Positions 43,595 through 55,226 of a stretch of DNA of 64,000 nucleotides are shown piece by piece (positions within the stretch are counted from its first letter, which is position 1; the number at the start of each line of letters is the position of its first letter). Origin of the DNA: Oikopleura dioica (taxonomy: Eukaryota > Chordata > Appendicularia > Copelata > Oikopleuridae); the NCBI GenBank assembly GCA_907165135.1, contig OU015566.1, forward strand, positions 7,362,157-7,426,156, given 5' to 3'. The translations under genes were made by a program, and so were the position numbers. The notes beneath the pieces are model-generated. The model saw only the letters and a program-made list of their open reading frames with translations. It ran no database searches and had not been told where the DNA came from.

Positions 43595-46500
43595 ATGGAC
43601 CCGGCTCAGCTTCTTGCTTCTTTCAAGGTAATCAGCTTTTTACCAGAGAGTTCATATCATTGGACAAAGCTTCTGACTTTTTCAGATGATATTTTTCCTT
43701 AGCGTTATTTCTTCGCTTTGAAAATCAACCCCGAAGTCCCTTAAGACATATTTTGTCGACTAAACAATACCTGTATGCTAATATATTGCTTTACAGCATG
43801 TTCAGCAACGGCTCTCCCAAAACTTCCAAGATCGTCTTGCGATGGACCGTCCCGTCTACTCGACTCCTCCTCCCGTCGAATCCACGCCTCAAAATAACGA
43901 GTGCCGACTTGTCGAAGTCCACGGCCACAAAATTGCTGCGTTCACAATCAACCATGAAGAATACATCTGCTTGCCACAGGTTTGCCCCTTGTTGCTCTTC
44001 GTCCAATAGCTTTGGGTGGTCTTAAAATCAGTTAGGTCTGTAGAACTTGTCCAGTAGAGGGCTATGATTAGTCTCGAAGTTTATACATATATATTTCAAC
44101 TGAATTGGACACGAATTAAGGGAGTTATCCATTTTGCGCCCGGACGCAGAATCCGCCTTTCGCAAATCCGGCCTCGCATTCGTCAATTGAAAAATCGCTC
44201 AAATTTGAATATTAATCGTAAATCCTGCTCGGTATCCGCATCCATTCATTTTCGCGAAAGCTCGATTTCTGCGTCTTATAAATATATATACATTTAATGA
44301 AATTCTGCATTTGAAATTCGGAATTGGCTCTTCCGCACTTTTGGGCTTGGCGATAGAATCTAAAGCTGGGCGATCAGCCCGACAAGCCACTTTCTGCGTC
44401 ACTTGCCTCCAAATTAGAGTTATAATTTTTATCTGCGAATATGTGGATGATATACGGACCGAGAGCGATTTAGATAATTTTAAAAATTTAATTTCATTCG
44501 TCGCGTGCCACTGTTTTCGGCGCGAGAGGACGATAAAACCAGAAAATCCGAAATGCAAAGAATTAGTAAACGTAAAGCGGCAGGCCACCTGCAAAGGATG
44601 AGCACTAGATAAGGAATTATTCTTCATTCCCTCTTCTATATTCAGGTTTTTTTTTATCTTTTTTGGTTATAATTTTTTGGAAGTTCGGAAAATATTTTCT
44701 TAGTGATTTTTTATTTTCTTACCCATTCTGAGGGTCCAATTTCGGAATAAACCAATTTATGGAAGTGCATTTTGGATTACCAATAAGATTGCTGTATTTG
44801 GCCTACCTGCCAATCAAAACCCTGATCCATAAAATCACTTTCATAAATAAGTTTAACCTCCAATTTCGGACCCCATTCCAAATAGGCTTTTTGGGACTCC
44901 CAAACCCAAAATTCGAGATAACTAATTTTTTCTCACTAAAATTTTTAGGCATTCGAAATCTTCCTCAAACACCTCGTCGGTGGCCTACACACCGTCTACA
45001 CAAAGCTGAAGCGGCTCTCAATCACTCCGCTTGTCTGCAATGTCGAACAGGTCAGTGTTATATGATATTCTACACTTTATGAGTATTATTATTAATCTTT
45101 CAAATTCGCCGCTTGCTTGCTTGAAATTTGTCAAATTTCGCTCTCCATTACCTTGATCGAGTCCGTCTCGGATTGCGCGTGGATATCAAAGCTGAATTAC
45201 TAAAGAAAGCGGCGATTTCTGTAACTACGCGCATCTTCAGTTACAAAGAAACATTTTTTCTCTCTTTTCGCATCCGCCATTGTGCGCCCGAAGGGGTATA
45301 ACATTTCTATTCATAACTATTATTCAAAAAATAATTTTGAATGTTTCCCATCTCCAATTCAATAGGATCCGATTGCACTTCGGCCCAGTCTCTTTCTTTC
45401 TTTTGACATGCTGGATTGAATGCGACCATTTCTTAGAAGTGAGTTACTAACTGCAACTGTAGGTGCGAACGCTACGAGGTCTTGGAGCCATCCAGCCTGG
45501 AGTGAATCGATGCAAGCTGATCACTAGAAGGGATTTTGAAACGCTCTACCAAGACTGTACTACTTCCAGGTAAATTATCAGGCATTCTTCAAGGAAAAAC
45601 TGAAGTTCAAAAAGAGCTTAAATAAAAAGCCGCATAGCGGCTTTTCTAAAAATGAAGCTGCGAAGCGGCTTCGCCAAAATCATCATCTCAATCTTCTGTA
45701 ATTTTCCGCCTTCGCTTTCTTCCCTTTCTAACAGTAATGATTCTAGCAGACCCGGACGACCACCAAAACGATTCCTCCCCCCTCACTTTTCTCCCACTCC
45801 TCCAATCCTTGGAGCGACACCTCCCAAGATGCCGAAGACGTCCTTTGAAGGTGAGAGTTGTCCCAAAACGCGTCCAATGTTTTTCCCCCAACAGATTATC
45901 GCGCAACCCATTATCGCCAAGTTCGATCGTTTCCGGAGCACTAGCGCGAGAATCGAGATTCGGCAAGAATGGATTCAAGTGTTGTTTACCCCCGTTTTGG
46001 GTGTATAAATGTATTACACTTGAGATAAAGAAAAGGAAAATACAAAGAGAGCTTTTATCTCCAGCCAAGTTTGATACTTGAAGTGAAAGCCGATTTTAGT
46101 CAATTTTTCATTTTCATTTCGAAAAAGACAAAAAGCCGAAAAGTGTCTCAGTAAATCAAGCGTGGCTAATTGACTTACACTGCGTCGACCGCAAAACTGC
46201 CATAACAGAACAAAACACATTTTATTAGAATACAACACCGACCGGGATAATTGAAATATAAACACCACCACCGCCAGCTCTGGTTTTCCATTTCCAGCGC
46301 TAATTCTTCTTTTCCCGGTCTTTTTTCCTGAACAAATTGAGAATTTCTAAATTCTCTGAGAGGAGAGAACTAAACGAAAGAATTATTCTTCGTGTGCGTA
46401 TTTTGGCAACGCGGGATTAGAAGACCGAGGAGGAATCTTTTCCCGTTTGCGTGATGCATATCGAAATTTGAAAAAATGATTTTCCTCAAAAATCACAACG

Positions 46501-49256
46501 GAAGAAGCGTGAGAATATTGCGCTAGAATTGATTCATTTTTTCATTTTTATTCGGGACTGGGGCCAAGAAAAGGGCGCCGCCGGTGACCGGATTTGGAGA
46601 AAACTTACATTTCATCTCTGACTGGTGGCGCTGTTCTACGGCCAATCAATGACTAGATCAAATGAATAGAGCTCCGAATATGAATTCCATTTGTAGATTT
46701 GGCATTTTTGGTAGACAAAGTCTTCTAGAGCTAGGGTCAAGGGTGGTCTTATGTTTAGAGGCATCTGTAGAAATCATTAAAATGAATTGTATGATGCAAA
46801 TTTCCTGCTTAAAATCCCCAAATGAGTTAATTCTGACTAAGTAAGTGGTTGGAAAATTTGACCTTTTCTTTTCAGAATCTCTACCCACCGCTACAATCGA
46901 CGAATTCAAAGGCGACGACGACGAAGCGAGCAACAAGGCCGGCTCCGACGAGGAAATCACCACCTCTCCCTCCGCCCAGGCGATTTCTACCTCCGCTCCC
47001 GCCCTACCCGGCGCTCAATCCGGCATCTACGCCAAGGCCCAAGAAGCCCTCCGCGCCCACTACCAACACATGGGCCTCGTAATGTTACGGGTTTTCGCAT
47101 CACCAGAATTTTCACTCAAATTACATGAAAAATGATAAGCGTATTTGCGCACGAGTTGTTCGGTCAAACGGCACTTGGGATTAAAATTTTAGTAAATTGG
47201 AGAAATGGAAATATCATTTGTCTCACAATTGCGATAACGAAAACGGCACGAGTGGCGCGGTTTTGATATTTCAATTTTGAAACGACGCTATCACAAAGAG
47301 CTCCTTGTTTTGCATACAAAACTCAATCCGACAATTTTTTCATATTTTTTATTTTTGGGAAGAGTGATTTTCCGAAATCGAAGTCTTCTTCAAAAATTCT
47401 CAGAAAGATAATAATAATGTTTGAGAAGCCGCTTGCGGCTTCGAGCGAAAAATAGAAAAAGCCGCGGCTTCAGTTTTCGTTTGCTTGAAGCCGCAAGCGG
47501 CTTCTCAACTTTTATAGTGACGCCCTTATTTAATTTTCCTGACAAAAAGCTCTGAATTTCGCGTGAAGAAAAAAATCTTATACCTATTCCAATTTAATCC
47601 TGCTAGCAGTGAAAATATTAATTTGCTGAAATCGATCTTATCAAAATAAGGAAGTCAATTTTGGTTCTCACTAGTTCCACTTTGGCGATAAGGAAATGTC
47701 GCTCGATGTCTTTGATTCCGCCGACAATGTTTTTTGTTCTATAAAAATCACATTTTTTCGTGCATCCGAAAATCCATGTAAAGCCGCCACATCCACTCCT
47801 CGCGAATCCGCTCCTTCAGCTTGGCGCTCAGAATGGAACAGCAGCTCAAAATGGAGTTCCTCCAACTTCGGCGCCGGTCAACGTTGGTGCTGCTTTTGGA
47901 GCCGCTGGAGCGGCCCTTGGTCTGCCTACTCCGCTCATGGCCGCGCAGATGAGAGGCGCGGAGAATGGAATCGAAGCGGGAAAGAAGGAAAATCAGAATA
48001 ATGCCTATCCGAATTGCTCGCCTAGGTCTCCTTCTGAGCGAGCTACAGCAGGTAAAAACTAAAATTTATATTTTTTTTTCAAAATTTTTCGAAAAAATTC
48101 TGATTTCTAGCGTTTTTCGAAGCCGCGTGCAGCTTGATATATTTAAAAAAGGAAGTCGTTTTTAATTTTTTTTTTCTCAAGAAATCGGAAATAGATGAGG
48201 AAAACGGTGTAAATTTACGTCTGATTCACGGGCAAATCCAATCTGCAGCTCTAATTGCGCGGCATTATTTGCGTTCTACAATCTGCTGCTACAGAAAAGG
48301 AGGATTTCGCATTGAAAATGCCATTTCGGGATGAGCACGGATATTAAAACGAATATTAAACCGGCCGTTTGCCACTTTTCTGCAAACACAAGTGGCCAAA
48401 TGTCGCCAAATGTCATCAGGAATGTTCAGCGAGGCGCATGACATTTTCACATTGAGTCTCAAATGTTTCACATTAAAATTTCGAAACGCTAATTTCTCCA
48501 TTATCAATTTTTCTCAATTTCTGCAGGAATCAAATTTCACAGAGGAAAAGGGCACGTAAAGGGGATCTTGCTTCAGCGCAAAGTTTTAATCCGAAATTTT
48601 CAGCCCGGCGCGTACCGGAAATGTTGGAGCGCTTGGACGAGATGATCTCGGAGCCGGAGGAAAGCGAGTCTATTCTAGTGCTGGCTTCTAAATTGGCTAC
48701 ATATGCAGCGGAAAATGCTAGAAAGCGGAATCAAGAAGCTAGAGCTGAGCTTGGTAAGTTTAAAATTATTAAAAATCTGATTATTTACATTGAATTTTTG
48801 TCCTAGACTTAGCAATGTGACACCCTTATTTTTCAATTAAATTTGAAAGAGAGGAATTTAAACTTCAATTTGCCCTTTACAATTTATTTTTTTACTTTAT
48901 CAATGAAAATTTTTTTTAGAAAAACTACGAGAACTCTACGAAAACGAGCGTCGACAACGAGAATCCGCAGAAAAGAAGCTTGAGCAATCCGCAAAAAGCT
49001 CACGTGAGTGCTTAACTCTTTACCATCAACAAATATCAACTCTTCTCTAGGTCGGCTATTCCGCATCATCAAAAACCTGCGTCAATCACGTGGAATCGCG
49101 GGGGCTAAAAACGAAGAATCTCCATCCAAATTCTCCCGATCCTCGGCAGAAGAAGTCGTCGACGAGGACGAAAACTATTCCCCATCTTGCGGCGGAAATC
49201 TGACGATTCATTCGCAAGTTGAATTTCACAAGATCCAGCAGCCTCACGTGGCGTAA
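43595..49256 (+). CDS. DACH: Dachshund (DACH) SKI/SNO/DAC transcription co-regulator
   Basis: Start at 43595 (MDPAQLLASFK); exons at 43595-43627, 43797-43979, 44949-45050, 45463-45569, about 45735-45851, 46876-47078, about 47784-48051, about 48604-48754, about 48919-49010 and about 49050-49256. The DachBox-N is unmistakable: VEVHGHKIAAFTINHEEYIC, then AFEIFLKHLVGGLHTVYTKL, VCNVEQ, LRGLGAIQPGVNRCKLITRR, DFETLYQDCTTS and SRPGRPPKR. A low-complexity middle and a C-terminal helical DachBox-C-like region (ASKLATYAAENARKRNQEAR, LRELYENERRQRESAEKKLE) follow. Known role: nuclear co-repressor in eye, limb and neural development. Its introns (up to about 970 bp) are far larger than those of neighbours, as expected for a gene with internal enhancers. 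The acceptor of the exon near 47784 lacks a good pyrimidine tract. Confidence 0.95.
45626..45674. repeat. AAGCCGC...GCGGCTT palindromes
   Basis: Two palindromes, AAAGCCGCATAGCGGCTTTT and GAAGCTGCGAAGCGGCTTC, lie 10 bp apart in a Dachshund intron. They belong to the same family as those at 24.85 kb and 47.4 kb. Confidence 0.6.
47424..47506. repeat. GAAGCCGCTTGCGGCTTC palindrome pair
   Basis: GAGAAGCCGCTTGCGGCTTC and GAAGCCGCAAGCGGCTTCTC bracket 44 bp in a Dachshund intron and are inverted to each other, so the whole block is also a larger hairpin. Confidence 0.65.
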
Positions 49257-50733
49257 ATCATAAAAAAAGAATCGACAATCATATTTACTAAAATAAGAGA
49301 CCTAATACTGTAAATACGTATTCCATCCTAACTGTAACATTCTTTTCCTGTAGGAGATTCTTATCTCGCGAAAAATGGTTAAATAGCTTGTTTTATTTGA
49401 AGAAATAAATCTTAAAAAAGACATTTATGAGTCTGTTCGTTCTAAATTGTCACGAAAACGAGAAATTTACTTTCGAGGGAAATGAACTTGTTTGATCTTT
49501 CATATTCGCATCAGACATATTCGCTTTTATTTGCAGATAATATTTTAGCCCATCATTTTGAAAGGCCTTCCAAATTTCCTTCCAAGGAGAAAAAACGTCC
49601 AGCGAAGCTAGTTCAAGCAAGATTCCGTCTAGCCAAATGAGGAATAGATTCGTAAATTTACTGACGCACGCATAATTTTATGTTTTACTTAACAATTTTA
49701 TTGAAAACCCCTTAGAGAAAGGACCACGACTCGGTTCGAAGGTCAGATTATGAATTTTGATGGACATATCTGATAGGATAATTTGTAGGAATTTTTAAAG
49801 AAATCAAACAAGCTGACAGAATTATCATTCAGTTGTCAATACCAAATCGGATATCCCTGTTTGTCAAACAAAACCGGTGCTTATCTGAAGAGAACTTGAC
49901 AAAGATCGAACGAGGACAACTATTGAATTAACAACTTTTTCCTAGGCGTAGTCTATAGGAGCGAAAAAACTAATAAAAATGCTAATTGATTAATAATCCG
50001 TATGATTAAAATAACGAGCGGTACAATCATCTTCGTTGTAAATAAAGAATATTTATTGCTTCAAGTACCTGAAGTGCTCGAAACAATCACAAACCATAAT
50101 AGAAAATAGAGTGGATGTAACCTAAGTTTGGGCGCGGTTGATTTTATCTGAGTCCGGATTTTCGCGCGGAATCAACCCTCGAAGCATTAATTACAAACGG
50201 AAATATTTAAACTCGCGAAAATATATACCATCGCTCAGGTACGCGCGGATATTTATCTAATCCGGAATGATAACGCATCTACCTGCCAGTGCCTGGGCCA
50301 GCCCCTCCGCACTCCAAATTTTGAAGCATCTCGTAATGACGCTTGTTAGTAGTAAATTCCGTTCGAAAATACAATGCGCTTCCTTTGAGCGGTACCAAAC
50401 TCAGAATACGGTTGTACTCGAGATAAGTTTATCCGATTCCAGAGCCAATACCAGTAAGCCAAGAAGCCAATAAGAAAATGAATTTATAAAAAATGTATTT
50501 TCAATTTACAGAACAGTCAAAATTAAACAGGGAAAATGAACAGTAGTATGATGCCTAAATCTATGATGAAGCTACTAATGAAGAAGATAGCCTTTGAATA
50601 AGCGGCTCTAATTGTTATTGCAACGTCCCATTCGAAAAATTGCCAGTGAAAACGGAGATGAGTGTAATTAGGAGTAGAATCACCCTCATTATTGTGAGTG
50701 AATCACTGACATTTCGTAGTCGATAAAGTTTCA
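49257..50733. other. Intergenic between convergent DACH and RING genes
   Basis: 1.5 kb of A/T-rich sequence containing the 3' ends of two convergent genes. No coding region, tRNA or mobile-element boundary is recognised. Confidence 0.5.
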
Positions 50734-52091
50734 TCACTTCAAAATGCGAAGAATATTAACACAAGGCTTTCTACAGTAAGGGCATCCCTTCGTCGCCCAC
50801 TGCCACTTGAGAGCGCACTGCTCGCACGCCACCAAATGGGCAGAGGCATCGTCCGATTCTAGTGAGCCGTGGAGAAACGCGTGACTTCGATCGTTCTCTC
50901 GGCAGAGGATGCAAAGCTCGTTTTCTGGATCTATTTTTTGTCTTTTTGAGCTTGGCTGGTTCTCTTCCTTGTTTTCAGATTGTTCAAAATTTAGCACTTC
51001 TGGCTTTTGATTCTCAGCGGCTTCTTGGTCTTCTTTGTCTTGTTGTTCTTGCGCTTTTTTGATCCCATCGAAATCCCATTTATTTATCTTCGGGGATGGA
51101 CCAGATGTTGAGGGAATATCAGACGAGTTTGGTCGCTTCGTTGAGCGGTCGAAATGCTTCCAACTTTCTTGCAGTCGACGGCGGGCGAGTGATTCCTCCG
51201 CATCGACCTTGTCGTAATTTACAGAACGTGGTTCGTATTGATTCATGTAAAACTGCGGATCCATCACCCTAAAAGAATGTTACGCACGTTTGCACCAGGC
51301 ACGTTTTTACGATTCTTTCAAGTTCTCGGTCGTCTTGAAAACAAAGAGGCCTGTCTCCGAGACTCGAAAACACAAAATCCCCGTAACAAAGAAGAAAAGC
51401 TTTTGAATGCACTTTTAAACTTTGAGGTCTTTCTTTACAAGTCGTCTTTAGGAAGTTCATAGGAAAAATGAACACTTACCGTGGTCTGACAGGCGTTCCA
51501 TCGATTGCTAGAATATTCTGTTTGAGAATCGCCCATTTTAGCTTCATATTCTTAGGATCCAAAGAGTCGACTCGGCAGATTTTTCGTAATAAAGGCTCGT
51601 TTTCCAGTGGTATTTCCGTTGCTAAACGAGTTTGTGTAATGACGCGAGAATAAACGGAAATGAATGGTGGTTGTCTTTAATTATACTTTTCATTGTTTGC
51701 TCAAATAACGACCCTATAACTTCCTACGTACGACTCTTTTCCATGACTAATGAACTTTGTTGCTACGTTATTTACAATTTCATTTGTCAATTTTTGGGCG
51801 TAGCCGTTCTTGAGACAATTGAATCTACAGTCATTGCATGGCTAAATTACCTGTACTATCGAACTTCTTGACGACATTTGAAACATATTTCGCGAAGCTA
51901 TTGTGCATATGAATACATTTAACAGGCCCGCCATTATAATTTCTGTATTCGTCCGAGTACATTCGTATAATTTCAGTAAATTCTTCCACAGGCGTAACCA
52001 TACTTGCAGCTCTGAAACTCGATTTATTCATTTCCTCGAAGGAAAATTTCATTTTGAGGAAGTATGCGGTCGGCTTTCTTTTTAACATCAC
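50734..52091 (-). CDS. MDM2/MDM4-type RING-finger protein, 5' end unresolved
   Basis: The last exon (51260-50734) carries an acidic/polar region and a C-terminal RING: CILCRENDRSHAFLHG...AHLVACEQC...WATKGCPYCRKP. The HG...H and final C-P-x-C spacing is that of MDM2/MDM4 RINGs rather than ordinary C3HC4 RINGs, with about 7 extra residues after HG, and the protein ends a few residues later as MDM2 does. Upstream exons at about 51623-51479 (KLKWAILKQNILAIDG) and about 52016-51853 (VEEFTEIIRMYSDEYRNYNG) splice in frame through short GT-AG introns. No p53-binding SWIB domain is recognisable, and the true start (perhaps up to 52275) could not be fixed. Likely an E3 ubiquitin ligase. Confidence 0.6.
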
Positions 52092-52275
52092 TCAAATAGC
52101 GCCTCTTATTGATGTTAGTTAGGAAAAAGGTAGGAAAAGGTAAGACTATGATTGTTTTTACGGCTGAATACATACCTGAGCTGAGGAATCTGCTGTGTTT
52201 CTCTGTACATATTATAGTTGAATTCTCAATTGAAACATTCATAGGAACTCTTTTGTCTCTCCTGATGCATTTCAA

Positions 52276-52817
52276 TTTTCCCAGTTTTTTTTGTATTTCT
52301 CTCTTTTTTGATATTATTTCATTTCATTCCACTAGATGAGGGCGCAGTAACTCTTTGCCCTAGGATAAAATCTTCCTATCGTAACATGTTATGCGTGGCT
52401 GGTTTTTCTGAGAAACGTTTGCTTTGTTTTATAGTAGCGTGGTCGTGAATAACCCCTCGAGCTGGACCTCCGCCAGAATGTTCTTTTGGACAATGTGCTT
52501 CTTAGAAACTAAGACTGAAAATAATGGTTAAATATTTACGCGTAGTGTTCGAACTTATCGAACTTCCTTAATCAAATTTGAATTGAAATGTGTTTGATTG
52601 AAAATCGCCTTGACTACCAGATTATCAATCGAGCCGATTGTTATTGTTTTTTTATTTTATTTTATTTTATGAAATACTCAGTTGAAGAAATAGGAGTAGG
52701 AAAAGGCAGATGTTGCTCTTGAGTTTGCATAGGACCTGACATTAAGACTAAAAGAGTAAATATTAATTTTCCTAAGGGTATTGATGATAGGAATCTTGAA
52801 GGTCACACTTGGCTTTT
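52276..52817. other. Intergenic, no feature seen
   Basis: A/T-rich, with a TTTTATTTTATTTTATTTTA run near 52650. No gene recognised. Confidence 0.5.
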
Positions 52818-53038
52818 TCAATAGAAATATCTGTTGACTATTTGACCCACAGCTCCTAGAATCTCAAGATCTCTCTCCGTAGGATCATTTCCTGAGGATC
52901 CTAAGGAATGAAAGTACCTTGGATTCGTGTCTTGAACAAAGGTCGACTGTATAGGAAAAGAATAGTCATCCAATTCTGTTATCTCCTCAAATGCTTTTTT
53001 TATAGTTTGACGAGTGAATGAATGAGTGTGATTTTTCC
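52818..53038 (-). CDS. Probable terminal exon of an unidentified gene
   Basis: An open frame preceded by TTGTATAG (acceptor-like) encodes THSFTRQTIKKAFEEITELD...GSSGNDPTERDLEILGAVGQ and ends IVNRYFY. It has normal amino-acid composition but no ATG. Its upstream exon was not found; only about 50 bp separate it from the stop of the acidic protein. Confidence 0.3.
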
Positions 53039-53093
53039 TATACAATTAAGCAAAAAAAACTTCCTATAGACTCTAGTGTAAGTTTTCAAAAGA

Positions 53094-54275
53094 TTAATCG
53101 GCTTTCTTAGTCGAACAATTTCCTTGGTCAACATCGAGAATCTCCTCATTCGTGTCGTCTTCCATCAAATTGCTAAAATTAAAAATGTCAAACAGCGGTC
53201 CTAGAAAATTTCTATAGGAGACAAGTATTTTGTCTGTCTTCGTTTTATAATGTCTTCATAATAAAAAGACGGTTTTCCTCTCAAAGACCTCACACGGTCT
53301 GCAAGACTTGTAAATGAATGAACTGATAGCCGGTTATAGATGTTAAAAGATTACCTGCCACCGTCATCAAAGTCATTGTCCATCCCCGCATCATCTATTT
53401 CCATTTCAATTTGCTCTATAAGCTCCTCTTCCCTGAAAATTTCGTCAACATAGAAATACTTCAACATAAAACGACATTTATTGGTAGTGAATATTGGGCA
53501 ATGATTAGATGTACACCGACTCAGCGATTATAATTTCACACATTTCCTCGTCGTCTTCTTCATCCTCGTCGAATTCTTCTTCGTCATCGCCGTCGCTGTC
53601 GCCGCCGGATTCATCTGCTTCCTCGTCCGTGTCATCGTCGAGATCAGCCTCGGCTTCAGAAACAACTTTTCTTGGTGAAAGTTATACGTAATTATTGTGT
53701 CAATCTGGCGGAAGTTGTAACGGCTAGGATGCGAGAAAAACGCGTAGGAATAAAAAAAAAAACATAAAAGAAACGATCACCACACATTCCAGTGTCCGAC
53801 CCTGAAAGCGACTCAAGGTCGAGATTAGCAATCTCTTGTAAACGAAGATGCTCTCGTTCGAGTTCCTCATTTTCTTCTCCTAGATGACGGACATTCACCC
53901 TCCTCACGAATTCTTCGTCCAAGGACTGTGGGTCATCGTATTGGGGCCTTTGATATTTCTGAATTTCTGAGGTTGCTTCAAGTATTTGAAAAATTAACCC
54001 AGAACGATCCTGTAAGGCTGACAAGTCAAGCAAAATCGAAGCCACATTCTTCCAGAAAATATCATCTTCAGCTCCTTTTTCAGCTGCCGCCTGAAATTTC
54101 AAAGAACACCAACGACTCAATGGTTGGTAGAAAACCTTAGCTTATTTTTCTTTTTATTTTTCTTGATTGTCGCCGTAATTGAGCTTTGTGGTCTGATAGC
54201 TGGCTCGGGTTCATCACAGATTTCTTGTTTTTCTCTCCATAAACTTCTTTAACATAATAGATTTTCCGCGTCATT
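53094..54275 (-). CDS. Unrecognised acidic protein
   Basis: Exons read right to left: one near 54275-54150 with EPEPAIRPQSSITATIKKNK, one at about 54090-53785 with EDDIFWKNVASILLDLSALQ and ENEELEREHLRLQEIANLDL, one at about 53675-53540 that is almost all Asp/Glu (EEFDEDEEDDEE), one at about 53430-53355 (EEELIEQIEMEIDDAGM) and a last at about 53170-53094 (NLMEDDTNEEILDVDQ, ending TKKAD). Introns are short. The frame of the first intron is uncertain, and so is the start. Acidic nuclear-protein character; function unknown. Confidence 0.5.
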
Positions 54276-54777
54276 TGACATTATTTTACCTGAAATATCT
54301 GCGAGTAAGATACTTTGAGTTCATAATAATGAAGCTTTCACTTGAATTTGCTCCGAATGAGCTCATTTGCCCTGATTGATTTTCAATGCGAACAAGAAAA
54401 GTCACTTTCAATTTTGAAAACAACGAAGACATATTAATCTAGTAGCAAAGTTTCAGTATGATTTTAATTTATTATCCAATAGTAAGTTCAGTATTTATTG
54501 CTGTCCCATCTCCGCGACGACTTTACCAGTTTCCTTGTTCCTATTTTAATTAACAGTCTAGTTGATTCTTTCTTTAGTTACCGTATTTCAATTTTGATCG
54601 CGTTTTTCGCCGAAGAATCTGGCCGTAAAATTCCATCTTTTTTGGTTCCATCAATTTTATTGTTTTTCACACCTGGAAAGCTTTATTTTATCATGATTCG
54701 GTCTGCTAATTAGATTATTATGAAATATAGATGTCGTTTTAATTCCTAGCGTGTGAACGAGAAGAAATATCTAAGAT

Positions 54778-54964
54778 TTATAGTCCCAATCCTGAGCCCG
54801 TCTTCCAGACTGTGCCTCGCTCGGAAACTTGGCCTTCCGCAGGAATAACGCCCTCGTCAGCATCCCGGGCAAGCTTGATCATTGAACTATCAATATTGAA
54901 GCTCATGGAAATTCGTTCTTAAAAGTTTCTTTACAAATTATTTCGATATTTTTTTACCTGTCAT
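54778..54964 (-). CDS. Putative 48-residue microprotein, two exons
   Basis: ATGACAG at 54964-54958 splices through a 40-nt GTAAAAA...CTTTTAAG intron to an exon (54917-54778) in phase, giving MTERISMSFNIDSSMIKLAR, then DADEGVIPAEGQVSERGTVW and KTGSGLGL. Intron size, phase and splice signals match the neighbours. No family recognised. The 54276-54777 stretch downstream of it holds no other feature. Confidence 0.42.
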
Positions 54965-55226
54965 TTTCGCAAAACTATCTCTTAGCAAAACAAAAGCTCG
55001 AAAGAAAAGATGATTGATTTGTGTTCTTGTGGAGAAGAACTTTGGATTTTACTGTGCTGCGTGACTGTAAGGCGACTAACACGTAACTGAAGCGTCTTTC
55101 GTCACCTAGCCTTTCGCACACTGCGATTGTCTGATCATCATCAAAAATTACGACAAGTTTGCACCTTTACTTCACTGTCAGCGAGTAAATTTTGAAACTA
55201 ATTTACGACGCTCACTATCACTTGCT

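Noticed and set aside
47424-47506. Possible CRISPR-like or terminator array from repeated palindromes
   Set aside because: Only pairs of palindromes with unequal spacing, inside introns of an animal gene.
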